Shown here: piece by piece, positions 1-9,637 of the stretch
Layout: each line of letters opens with the position of its first letter
Numbering within the stretch: the first letter of the stretch is position 1
Assembly: GCA_016110215.1 (NCBI GenBank)
Contig: JADWQD010000010.1
Coordinates: forward strand, 1,426,001 to 1,490,000
Origin: Capronia americana
Taxonomy: Eukaryota > Ascomycota > Eurotiomycetes > Chaetothyriales > Herpotrichiellaceae
Direction: 5' to 3'
DNA: 64,000 bases
Notes under the pieces: model-generated
Databases searched by the model: none
Seen by the model: the letters and a program-made list of their open reading frames with translations, nothing else
What the model was told of the DNA's origin: nothing
Made by a program: the position numbers and the translations under genes

Positions 1-1578
1 CTTCTCGCTCCGAATGGTGATGTCGCATCTGTACGGCTGGGGCCGGATGTTGAAGCCCTCGGTGTAATTGTACGTGTCGTACACGACGCCCTTGGCCGGC
101 CGGATGTCGAAACACCACAGCAGGTGCGCGACGGCGATGAAGAGGTTGTTGCTCGCGAGGTCGGCGCCGGGGCAGATGCGCCTGCCCCAGCCGAAGCTCG
201 AGTGGCCGAGGCGCGACGGGTGGGCGAGGCCGTCGTTCTCGCGCGGCGTGCTGGCCAGGTATTCCTTGGGCAGGTAGCCCAGCGCGTGCGGGTCCGTGTC
301 GAGGAAGCGCAGCGGGTTGAAGTGGTCCGGGTTCGGGTAGTACTGGGGGTTGAGGTTGATGGCCCAGCTGTTGCCCAGGATGTTGGTCCCCGTGGGGATG
401 TAGTACCCCCGGTACGTGTCCGGCTCGGTGCTCGCATGCGGCGTCCCGCCCAGGACCGCGACCGGCCGCCAGCGCAGCGCCTCCTTGCACAGCGCGCGGA
501 TGTACGGCAGCGAGGCCTCGTCCGAGTACAAGGGCAGACGGTCGCTGCCGACGACGGCGTCCAGCTCCGCGTGCGCCGCGGGCAGGACCTCCTGGTGGGT
601 CACGAGCGCGAGGATCGTACTGCACAGCGTGCTGGCCGTGGTGTCGGCGCCGGCGCCGAAGATGCTGGCGGGGAGGCCGTTGAAGTCGCGCTCGCCGAGA
701 AGCCCAAAGGTCGCCGGGTCGGCGGCGCGCTGCTCGAGCAATTGCTTGGCGAGGCTGTTGGCCAGAGGCGGCGCCCCGGGCTTCTTTGCGTTCTCCATGT
801 CTTCGCGCACGTAGTTCATGAGTTGCTTGTCGGCCTGTTCGTTCTCGTCGCCCCAGCTGCGGACCCGGCGCTTCCAGGGGGCCAGCGCCTCGGGGATGCG
901 TGCCAGGACCGGGAACGACTCGGCCAGATACCGGCCGGGCACGTTCAAGGACGCCATGATGTGCATTAACTTCAGCCGCTGGCGGATGATCGGGGATTGC
1001 ATGCTGTCGATGCGGTGGCCGTAGGCGATGGTGAAGACGATGGACGCCGTGAAGCGGTCGAGCAGGCTTTCAAAGTCCTGCGGGTTGTCGACGAGCATCT
1101 GACAGAGGCGCACGGCTTCGGCCTCTTGCACGGGCTTGTACTGTTGCAGGGCCTTCTGGGTGAGGACGCTGTGGAGGGCCTTGCGCCGTACCGACCAGTC
1201 CTTGCCGTACTTGGCCACCAGGATGCCGCTGTTTTGGCTGTAGATCTCGCCCATGACGACGAACCGCGGCCGCGAGCTGTACTTGTGGGAGCGCTTCTCG
1301 AGAAGCTCGGACGCGATGACAGGGTCGGAGATAATCACGGTTGGGCGACGGCCCAGCCAGAGCGTGAAGATCGGGCCGTACTTTTTCGACCATTCCTGGA
1401 ATTGGATCCACGGGTACTTGGACGGGATGTCGAATTTGTTGCCCACGAAGGGGAGCGGCTGAGGCCCAGGAGGCATACGTTTCCATAATATCACATCGTG
1501 GATCACCACACCGAGCACTCCCACGAGCAACAACGCTGTCACGCCCGCCCAGGCCCAGAAGATGGTCGCCCAACTCAT
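1..1578 (-). CDS. Cytochrome P450 monooxygenase (3' end cut by window edge)
   Basis: One open frame of 526 codons runs from the ATG at 1578 to the window edge, with no intron. An N-terminal hydrophobic helix (about residues 5-28) is followed by the proline-rich hinge MPPGPQPLPFVGN, as in ER-anchored microsomal P450s. The I-helix oxygen-binding motif AGADTT, the K-helix ExxR (EALR) and the haem loop FGWGRRICPG (positions about 166-195, complement) are all intact, so it should be catalytically competent. Only a few C-terminal residues can be missing given the usual length of about 530. The hinge and motifs resemble fungal CYP families of secondary metabolism such as O-methylsterigmatocystin oxidoreductase-like enzymes; the substrate cannot be inferred. 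It is transcribed divergently from the flavin monooxygenase at 2362, which suggests shared control. Confidence 0.95.
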   Translation of the reverse strand, partial: MSWATIFWAWAGVTALLLVGVLGVVIHDVILWKRMPPGPQPLPFVGNKFDIPSKYPWIQFQEWSKKYGPIFTLWLGRRPTVIISDPVIASELLEKRSHKYSSRPRFVVMGEIYSQNSGILVAKYGKDWSVRRKALHSVLTQKALQQYKPVQEAEAVRLCQMLVDNPQDFESLLDRFTASIVFTIAYGHRIDSMQSPIIRQRLKLMHIMASLNVPGRYLAESFPVLARIPEALAPWKRRVRSWGDENEQADKQLMNYVREDMENAKKPGAPPLANSLAKQLLEQRAADPATFGLLGERDFNGLPASIFGAGADTTASTLCSTILALVTHQEVLPAAHAELDAVVGSDRLPLYSDEASLPYIRALCKEALRWRPVAVLGGTPHASTEPDTYRGYYIPTGTNILGNSWAINLNPQYYPNPDHFNPLRFLDTDPHALGYLPKEYLASTPRENDGLAHPSRLGHSSFGWGRRICPGADLASNNLFIAVAHLLWCFDIRPAKGVVYDTYNYTEGFNIRPQPYRCDITIRSEK

Positions 1579-2361
1579 TCTTATTCAAGACTTTCAGGAC
1601 AACGCTAACCGATGCAGCTGTACGTGTCCGTCACGGTCACTTGGATGTCCGGAGTTCGAGCAGCCACGAAGAAGAACGACGACTTGGGTTCGAGCAATCA
1701 CGAAGAAGGAACGACAACTTACAGCGACGAAGTGAACTTCACAAACTCTTCAGAAGCTCGGGAGATTCTAGTAGGTTGTGCGTAGAAGAAATCTGCGACA
1801 CACCGGCACTGTACCGGACTGAATCCGTTGTATCCCCTCACCACGGAGGAAAGAAGAAGCATTTCGGCGAGCTCTAGTGTTAGCCAATTGCGCCGCTGGC
1901 GACGCCGAGTAAAGGCTCGTCGTTCCATTGGAAGATGGACGCCGCCACTTCAGTTGTGGTGCCTTGATGGAGGAAGAGATCCGCTTGTCGTGGGGTCGCT
2001 TTGCAGATGCGGAGAAAGCCCATCGCCTGTCTATGAGCTCGAGATCCTCGGCAGTTGTAAGTGTGGATGAAAATGCCGGAGAAACCCCAGACGATGAGAT
2101 GGCTCTCCGTGTCGTGCTTCAGGGCTCGATTTGGATAGTGGACAGTCCCGCAACGAGCCAGTCGTGGGAGGGCACGGGGACGGCGATGTTCTGGTCCGAC
2201 GAACTGGGAGAATAGAACTGGATCAGCACTGACTTTGGGAGCGTTGGGGTCTTGGGTATCAACTGACTGTCCTTATATACGAATTGTACAAGGTTTGGCT
2301 CTTACCTCTGAAAACCGCAACAGGAGAACTAGCATCCAAAGTCAAGACGCCATAACCCAAA
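1579..2361. other. Divergent intergenic region, P450 / flavin monooxygenase
   Basis: This 783-bp stretch holds the presumed bidirectional promoter of two oxygenase genes. No gene was recognised in it. The one structure seen is a 33-bp imperfect tandem duplication at 1654-1720. Confidence 0.6.
1654..1720. repeat. 33-bp imperfect tandem duplication
   Basis: Two copies (1654-1686 and 1688-1720) both begin GTTCGAGCA and continue with CACGAAGAAG and AACGAC. They differ by a few substitutions and one inserted G. The pair lies about 75-140 bp upstream of the P450 start codon, inside the divergent promoter. Confidence 0.8.
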
Positions 2362-3763
2362 ATGCCCGAATTCTTTAGACTGCCACCTTCGGGCATCAAG
2401 GTCATCATTGTCGGTGCCGGTTTCGCTGGATTGTGTGCAGCGATAGAATGTAATCGAAAGGGACATGATGTTATACTCCTGGAAAAGGTCGCTGAACTGA
2501 AACCCCTGGGAGACATCATCAGCTTCTCCTCGAATTCTGGACACATCTTCGAGCGATGGGAGGGAGTGGTGGACAAACTCGAGCCAATCATCCACCACAG
2601 CGACGGGCTCGACTTCTATGACTGGAAGGGCACCTTCGCCACTAGACAAGTCTGGGACGTTGAGAAGCAATGGGGGCGCCGTATCAACGGCCACCGCGGC
2701 GAGATTCACCTTGCCGTCTTTGAGCATGCCAAAGCTCGAGGGATCGACATTCGACTAGGCCAGCATATCACCGATTATTTCGAGACGGACACCGAGGCAG
2801 GCGTGATTGTGAACGGCGAAAAGTTGACGGCGGATTGTGTATTTGCAGCCGAAGGAGTCAAATCGGCCGGAAGAAAGATCGTTTTGGGCTTCGAAGACCG
2901 GCCGAAGCCATCGGGATATGCAGTTTATCGATCATGGTTCCCCTCCGACGATCTGGCGAAGAACGAGAGGACGAAACATTTGGTCCTCAATGGCGACTCT
3001 CATTCCGGCTGGGTAAGTTCTCGTTGATTTCAAAGGGGACCACGTGCTAATTGGGAACCAGATCGGGGAGGACAAGCACTTCCTTGCTGCGGCGATAAAG
3101 GGCGGCAAAGAATTCAGCTGGGTTTTGACACACAAGGACGACGCAGATATCGACGAGGACTGGCAGTTCCCCGGAGACAAGGAGGAGGTCAAGCGGAATC
3201 TGCAAGGATGGGCCCCGGTGGTCCATGATATAGTCGACGCCACACCTCCAGACCGGCTTGTCGACTATAAACTCGTCTTCCGAGATCCCTTACCAACCTT
3301 CATCTCGCCCAAGGCTCGTATTGCGTTGATTGGTGATGCGGCACATCCTTTCCTGCCAACATCGATACAGGGCGCGAGTCAATCGATGGAAGACGGAGTG
3401 ACGCTTGCCATCACGCTCGAGAAGAGCGGCCGAGACAACGTGCCTCGAGCTATTAGGGCGTACGAAGCCATTCGCTATGAGCGTGTCCATAGAGCTCAGA
3501 TGACAGGTGTGACAACGCGGGAGCAGTGGCACAAGGCAGATTGGGACAAGATCTGGAAGGACGTCAAGTCCTTACACTTGAAGCGGGAAGCCTGGTTGCT
3601 TGACTTCGATGCGGAAACACACGCGTACGAAGTGATAGACGACGTGCTGAAGAAATTGGACCGTGGCTCGTCGGTCAAGACAGACACGGTGACAGAGCCA
3701 ACTCCTGCCGCGGCGAATGGCGTGCAGGCCAGGCTCGCGCAGGAGATTGACCAGCTCGCTTAG
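2362..3763 (+). CDS. FAD-dependent monooxygenase, salicylate hydroxylase-like
   Basis: Two exons (2362-3012 and 3062-3763) encode 450 residues. The 49-bp intron starts GTAAGT, ends CAG and has a CTAAT branch point. The start is chosen because the Rossmann beta strand and GAGFAG dinucleotide-binding loop (residues 18-23) follow about 12 residues later. The second FAD motif GDAAHP (about residue 308) and the nearby GASQSMEDG segment are typical of class A flavoprotein hydroxylases. The mid-protein DG motif reads AEG rather than ADG. Such enzymes use NAD(P)H and O2 to hydroxylate aromatic or polyketide-like substrates in the cytosol. The divergent P450 and the MFS pump downstream suggest one small metabolic unit, but that is inference. 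Confidence 0.93.
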
Positions 3764-4817
3764 CTTGAGTGAAAGACTTTGGTCAGATCAGCAGCTCCTG
3801 AGTTCGCGACTCTATCAAGATGATACACCAACTGGTCCGACAGAAAACTTCTGCAGCTCTTCTAAGGTAATTAACTGTCGGACAGAACTGTGACTATGTA
3901 TCCCGGTGTCCCCTGTCGAGCCTGTTCAACACTTCTTGTCACCTTACATACCCTCTTCGTTGCATCTCTTCAGGCTAGTCGTCGCGTGTTGAAGGCCGGC
4001 TATGCAGGCCGGAGGGACCCGTATCAGATCCCAATATGAGCGCCAGATCGGAGATGATCACTGGTTAAGCAAAATGGGACGTCGTCGAGATACGCTTTCA
4101 GCTGCCAGAGGCTCAATTGCCGGACTGCGGTCTATGAGTGACCCCGGAAAGCGCACCTCTGGAGGGAGGGAAGCTTTCCGGATACTCGTACGAGTACGAG
4201 TACTGTGTGGGTGTGTGGATGTAGAGGCGTCGAAGTCTTCCACCGACTGATCGACAAGTTGTACATCTTAACCCAGCCGAACCCCCCATTTTCCACTTTA
4301 GGCCCGTGGGGTAAGCTGGTGGCAATCGATCCTCATCAAACGTCCGTCCAGCCTGGGGACTTCGCTACGTGAACCACTGCCAATAGCGACCGCCGATCCG
4401 GGGCCTGCGATATGTCGATTGTGTCTCGCCCGTCAGTGGGAGTATTCCGGTGGCCTCGTGCCCTTGCCTCTTGAGACCACATTTGACCCTGCCGTGGCGC
4501 CCAGACTGGACCTCGATGTGCGGCTATCAAACGGAGGAGCGAAGCTTCATGCCACTAGTGCGTTTGGGCAACAACGCTTCTTGTGCTTGGAACGAGTCTA
4601 CTGGTTCTTCAATGTAGTGGAGCGCTCGTACCCTTCTGCTCTGGCACATGCTCCGAACTGTGCCACCGCCTGCGTTGTCACAGATACATGGCTATCAGGA
4701 TGGGAACCAGTGCGGAGGGATTTCCGAGCTCTTCTGGTATTTAATCAGAGGCAATTCCAGTCACCCCGTCTTCAGCCCAGTCTTGTCATCTCTCGACACC
4801 AAAGCCGCTCCAACAAG
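3764..4817. other. Intergenic region with a TACTCGTACGAGTA palindrome
   Basis: About 1.05 kb with no supportable gene. An open frame leading into the transporter from 4419 lacks family similarity and is read as 5' flank. The notable element is the palindromic cluster at 4183-4203. Confidence 0.6.
4183..4203. promoter_or_regulatory. Overlapping CGAGTA/TACTCG palindromes
   Basis: A perfect 14-bp palindrome, TACTCGTACGAGTA (4183-4196), is extended by a further CGAGTACT. It lies about 620 bp upstream of the MFS start. The same hexamer recurs many times between 12.6 and 14.7 kb. A dimeric regulator site is possible but unproven. Confidence 0.4.
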
Positions 4818-6615
4818 ATGCCTTTCGGAATCCTCGACTGCAAGAAAATGGAGAGCGTGCCTGGCACGTCCTTCATGAGCGACCAGGATGACCTGCCACC
4901 AGAGTACGCGGATATACCTCGAGACCTACTGAAACACGGCAGGGGCAGGTTTTCAAACATCATCCTGATCCCTCAGCCCTCGGACTCGCCCAATGATCCC
5001 CTCAACTGGCCGCAATGGAAGAAGGAAATGATTCTCCTTGTCGTGTCTCTCAGTGCCGCCGTCGTGGGTGCCTTCGGCCCGATGCTGTCGCCAGGCTTCG
5101 TCGAGATTTCGGCTCAACTCAACATCACTGTTGAGGTCTTGTCACAAGCTACCGCATGGCTGATTCTCACCATCGGTCTGGGCCTCTTCCTGACCAATCC
5201 GTTGGCGAAGCTGTACGGCAAACGGCCGATCTATATCCTTGCCAGCTGCATCATGCTCGCTTGCTCGATATGGGGAGCCAAAGCCCGCGATTATAACAGC
5301 TTTCTAGCGTCGAGAGTGATCTCTGGCATCGGCATGGCTCCATACGAGGTACGTTGGTCAACCACTTACCTTGGGGAAGGCTCAACGCTGACAAGCTGTT
5401 TCACAGGTCCTGGTTCAATGCACTATAGGCGATTTGTATTTCGTGCACGAACGTGCGACGCGGATCGCAGTCTGGAATCTGTTCCTTTTGACTGGCATCT
5501 CCGGCGGAGCCCTCGTTGCCGGGTATATTATCGAGTACGACGGATACGAGTGGACGTTTGGCGTCTGTGCCATTTTCTTCGGTGTCCTGCTGCTTGCCGT
5601 GGTCTTCCTGGTGCCAGAAACCACCTACCGCCGAGATGCTGTTGTTGTCGTTCCGGAGACAGACACAACCGTTACCGACCCGGAGAAGCCCGGAGCAGAA
5701 CATGTCCATATGAAGCTGGCCCACGAACACGACCTCTCCCAGGCTCATGGAGAGAAGGACAAGCATCTCTCGTACAGCGTAACGCGTGGATCCGCGGAAC
5801 CGAAGATGTCATACCTGCAGTCGCTCCGGGTCTTCACCGGTCGATACAGCTATGCCCCCATGGTCAAAATCTTCACTCGACCGGTCATCCTGTTCTTCTA
5901 TCCTGCCGTCTTCTGGTCGTTCCTCGTTTATGGCACGACATTAACGTGGATCGTAGTTTTCAGCGTCGTTAACGGAGTGATATTCGTGGCGCCGCCTTAC
6001 AACTTTTCGGTGTCACAAGTCGGCTTGATCAGTTTGTCACCCTTTATTCTGACGCTGTTGGGAGAAGTCTTGTCCGGTCCTCTGAACGATGCGATCTGCG
6101 TGTACTTGACGAAGAAGAACAAAGGCATTTACGAACCCGAGTTCCGTCTGGTATTGATTGTTGTCACCGCCATCCTGGGGACTGTTGGTTTCTTTGGTTT
6201 CGGAGCCACGGTCCACTATCAGACGCATTGGACGGGCCCAGTCTTGTGTTTCGGATTGGCCAACATGAGTCTCGCCTTCGCGTCGACTTGTGTCTTTGGT
6301 TATGTGATCGATTCTTACCCGAAACTGAACGAGGAAGCATTTGTCGCCATCAACGCTCGGAATCTCCTGACCTTCGGTCTGACATACTTTGTCAATAACT
6401 GGCTTGCGCAAGACGGTCCCCTGGAGGTATTCTGCATCCTTGGCGCCCTGTTCTTGTTGGTCTGTCTGTTGACAATCCCTCTCTGGTGAGTACCGGTCCC
6501 CGGAGACCCTAAGACACAGTAAGGCTGACTCCTACCTAGGATATACGGTAAACGGATTCGATCGAGGATCGGCAGGACTGAATGGCTCCAACGATATATG
6601 AATGATGACTTCTAG
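4818..6615 (+). CDS. MFS transporter, DHA1-type drug:H+ antiporter family
   Basis: Three exons (4818-5348, 5407-6485 and 6540-6615) give 561 residues. Both introns (58 and 54 bp) carry GTACGT/GTGAGT donors and CTGAC branch points. The cytosolic N-terminus ends in the DPLNWPQWKKE segment characteristic of fungal DHA1 carriers. About 12 membrane helices follow, with a long hydrophilic loop (near residues 260-310) between the halves. The family exports drugs, polyamines or metabolites at the plasma membrane. The ATG at 4818 is chosen because upstream codons in the same frame show no family character. It follows the flavin monooxygenase in the same direction, so export of that pathway's product is plausible. 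The substrate is unknown. Confidence 0.92.
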
Positions 6616-7597
6616 CCCGGGGTGACAAATAGTAGGGAGTACCTCGTACAGGGCTGTGTAATCCAGGGGCCCGGCGTTGGACGGGAATGGTCACGTGCGG
6701 TCACGTGCGGCGCTCTTGGCAAGGACGTGGCCCCGGCCTCAGCTTCATGTTTCGCACACAGACGATTAGGGATGACAACTACAAATGACGCTGTTGATTC
6801 CACAGAAGGCGAGAGGGCGATCAGATTCAATCACCTTGTTCCAGAATCTCATCTTGGACACTCGCGCGCCTTCTGTGGCCCCAGTTTCTGCTTCGAATGT
6901 TGGTGGAAGTCGTTGCAAGGACAACGACGCCTAGTAAATTCCTCCAATGAGATACCACTGAGATATTTAGGGATGCCTGTTTCCCTCCGCCACGCCCATG
7001 ACACATCAGCATCTGCCACGGCGGAGGAGATCCCTGCTCGCCTGGTCGCCCGCACGCCCAAGAGTTTCAGGCCCCCATGGGCGCCGGTTAAGGAGTGCAG
7101 CGCCCTGTCCGATCACTGCTCGTCGCGTCCGGAGTTCTGTACATCCGCTCCAGGTGCTGCAGCCCTAGATTATAATAGCAACGGTGGTGATGACTAGACA
7201 ATTTCCTTCCACTGTCTTCCAGAGGGCGAGAGATAATCAGCCCTTCGATCTTCGTCCCTTTGACAACGGAATTAATCGTGTTTGAGCGTCATTACCCGGC
7301 GCACTCGCGGCGCTCTCAGCTTCCAAGACTCGAAGTCGCTCAGGGCATTTTCCCGGCTCAGCTTCTTGTCAGCTTCGCAAATTAGACATTCATTTAGTGA
7401 CGGCTCTCCATAAACCCTGTCACCACCGCAGCTCTCGCCTGCGCAATCTGACATCTTTGCTGCCTGCCAGCGATAATTTCTCCCTTTCTGCCATTACATC
7501 TGAGGATCATTGACCATTGACCAACTCTGACCAGCGCCGTCATTGTCGCCTCACATTTCAGTCCCTCAGTTCGCTCGCGGTGAGCCTCCACGCGACG
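6616..7597. other. Intergenic region, MFS to DUF7053 gene
   Basis: About 980 bp without a supportable gene. It contains a directly repeated GGTCACGTGC at 6689-6708. The part next to 7598 is pyrimidine-rich, as expected of a fungal 5' leader. Confidence 0.6.
6689..6708. promoter_or_regulatory. Tandem pair of CACGTG E-boxes
   Basis: The decamer GGTCACGTGC occurs twice head to tail, so two CACGTG cores sit exactly 10 bp apart on one DNA face. CACGTG is the known core for fungal bHLH factors of the Cbf1/SREBP type. Lying 74 bp past the MFS stop and 0.9 kb before the next start, its target gene is uncertain. Confidence 0.45.
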
Positions 7598-8779
7598 ATG
7601 CCCAGCATGAAGAAGAAATCTGTTTACACGAATATCACCCCCATCCCCTCCCATATCCCTCGTCAGCTCGCCATCGACATGCTGCACAGTCATGGCGAGA
7701 TCATTGAACTCAATCCCCTTGTAATCGGCTACAAACCCATTAAAGCCCCTCAGACTGCGCCCGCGGACGAGTTCTTCTCGACCTGGTATGAGATCAACGA
7801 AAGAATCCAGTACGTGCCGGGGATAGGCAAGGCCGGCGCAGGCAAGATATCGTTCAAAGGATGCTTCCACGATATGCCGTGGGGATTACAGACACACGTC
7901 TATGCGCCTATGGGTATTGACTTGCGCAATAAGTGGCAGATCCGAGGCAACCAGCCCGGCGAGCCTCCCGAGTCGAGGGAGTTGGGAAGCAACGCCCCGC
8001 CCGAAGGCCTGTATTTGCGAGAAGACATCGAGATCAAGTGTAACCCTGCGATGGTGTCTTTTGTGAAGAAGGAGATGAAGGCGGCCTCTAAGACGATGGT
8101 TGACCGGCTTGTCAAGAAGGCTGAATTGATCGACTCGGGTGTCCTCAGCGCCATGTTCGAGGAAGGAAAGCTGAAGACCTTGAACCCGGCGGACCGGTCA
8201 CACACATTCCAACAGCAGGGCCATTACTCCCCGTCCTTGCTCTCCCCCATGCCTCAGTCCGCATATCCACAATCGCCCAGTGTGCCCGGATTCCAACAAT
8301 CGGCGTATGCAAGACAATCAATGTACGGCTCGCCCAGTCCACAGCCACAATATGCGCAGGTGCCACCTGCACAAGGCCTCGCTATTGAAATGCCTGGAAG
8401 CACACATTTCGCCCAGCAACCCCCGCCACAACAACAACAGCAGTTGCACCCGAACCACCGGTTCTCGTCCGCTGTTTCCGAGCTCTCGGCCAGCTCACCG
8501 AACCAGAATGACTTTCCGCACCAAAGCAGCCAATCAGATCGCCAGAGCTACGCAGAGTCTGTGAGCTCAATGCCCAGTTCTGTAGCCCGGCAAGGCGGCA
8601 TGGCGTCCCCAGGTCTCGAAAAGCGAACCTTTGTTGCTGAGTTGCCGGCCAACAATGGACCTGCACCGGAGAGGTCGCCCAGAACTCCAGACCCGAATCA
8701 CATGTCGGCGCAGCAGCAACAACAACAACAGCAGCAGCAATACAGATACAATCCTCAGGACTACGCCCGGATGTCGTGA
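7598..8779 (+). CDS. DUF7053 domain protein with Gln-rich C-terminus
   Basis: A single exon of 393 residues. The N-terminal about 180 residues (SVYTNITPIPSHIPRQLAID onward, then LNPLVIGYKP) match the ascomycete-specific DUF7053 family, whose function is unknown to me. The remainder is low complexity, rich in Ser, Pro, Gln and Tyr, with a near-terminal polyglutamine run (CAG/CAA, about 8712-8740). No membrane segment or signal peptide is seen. The ATG at 7598 is the first in frame that precedes the conserved domain. The disordered glutamine-rich tail would suit a scaffold or regulatory protein, but no function can be assigned. Confidence 0.88.
   Translation: MPSMKKKSVYTNITPIPSHIPRQLAIDMLHSHGEIIELNPLVIGYKPIKAPQTAPADEFFSTWYEINERIQYVPGIGKAGAGKISFKGCFHDMPWGLQTHVYAPMGIDLRNKWQIRGNQPGEPPESRELGSNAPPEGLYLREDIEIKCNPAMVSFVKKEMKAASKTMVDRLVKKAELIDSGVLSAMFEEGKLKTLNPADRSHTFQQQGHYSPSLLSPMPQSAYPQSPSVPGFQQSAYARQSMYGSPSPQPQYAQVPPAQGLAIEMPGSTHFAQQPPPQQQQQLHPNHRFSSAVSELSASSPNQNDFPHQSSQSDRQSYAESVSSMPSSVARQGGMASPGLEKRTFVAELPANNGPAPERSPRTPDPNHMSAQQQQQQQQQQYRYNPQDYARMS
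8710..8742 (+). repeat. Polyglutamine-encoding CAG/CAA tract
   Basis: About eleven consecutive CAG/CAA codons lie near the 3' end of the DUF7053 gene. The mixed codons stabilise the tract, but length differences between strains would be expected. Confidence 0.85.
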
Positions 8780-9637
8780 GGTCATGTGTGAAATATACCC
8801 CCCAGTACGACGAGTTTTCTAACGATGATCTTTGAAGCCATGTACATTTGAATGTTACGAACTGGTTCCAGTTACTGCGCTCTTAAATACCTCTTGCTTT
8901 CCCACTAAGGAGTTTTAATAAACCGCGGTGCTCACCTGAAAGGACTGCTCAAATCTTTCCCGCAGAATTGTCCTCCTATTCCCTGCTTCCAACCTCTGAA
9001 TGGCTTTTTTTTCACTACGAAGGCACTTGAGCAGAGGCAGCCAACTGCACTCGGATTGAAAGATGCCGTAAGATTTTGTACAATCTGACTGCGTACCTCT
9101 GGGGATATGCGATGAGGGATTGCGTGCGACACGTATGGCGTGGGTATTCGGCGGATCTGGCGCAGCGTCCAAATATGTATCGAGCCATCTAGACGCAAGA
9201 GTTCAAATGGCTCCTGTTCAATCTGCAGTCGACATGATCTGCGAGATAACCGTGCACCAAGTCGATCCTCACCATCGATCCTAGATGGGACCAAGAATCA
9301 CGTGTGCAAGGTTCGGCCATGACCTCGGTTACGCAGGTCGAATCCACGACGAACTGGCACTGACTCGACTTCTGGGATCCTGATTCAGAAGTCATGGGCA
9401 ACCCTTCAAATGTGCATTTCCCTCCCTCAAGGCAATCATCCCGGCATCAGGATGGTTGTTCTGCCAAGCGGTTCCAGGTGGTTTCAAACACACCAGGCGC
9501 AGCCATACTCAGAACTGGCTGCTCCTCGGGACTTTTCTTGTGAACGAGCCAAGTTATGATTATTGACTTTCTAACCGAAGAAGCCAGAGGAATTTCCAAA
9601 AAGCCCCAGAGGAGAGGCCTCACAAGGCGTACACAAT
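8780..9637. other. Intergenic region
   Basis: About 860 bp between the DUF7053 gene and the metal ATPase. I see no coding or repeat structure of note. A single CACGTG lies near 9300. Confidence 0.5.

Noticed and set aside
124..969. 281-codon plus-strand frame
   Set aside because: It is antisense to the P450, whose complement reads all P450 motifs in frame. Long antisense frames are expected in GC-rich coding DNA.
4419..4817. 133-codon N-terminal extension of the MFS transporter
   Set aside because: The added sequence has no family similarity and no membrane logic; the family start fits the ATG at 4818.
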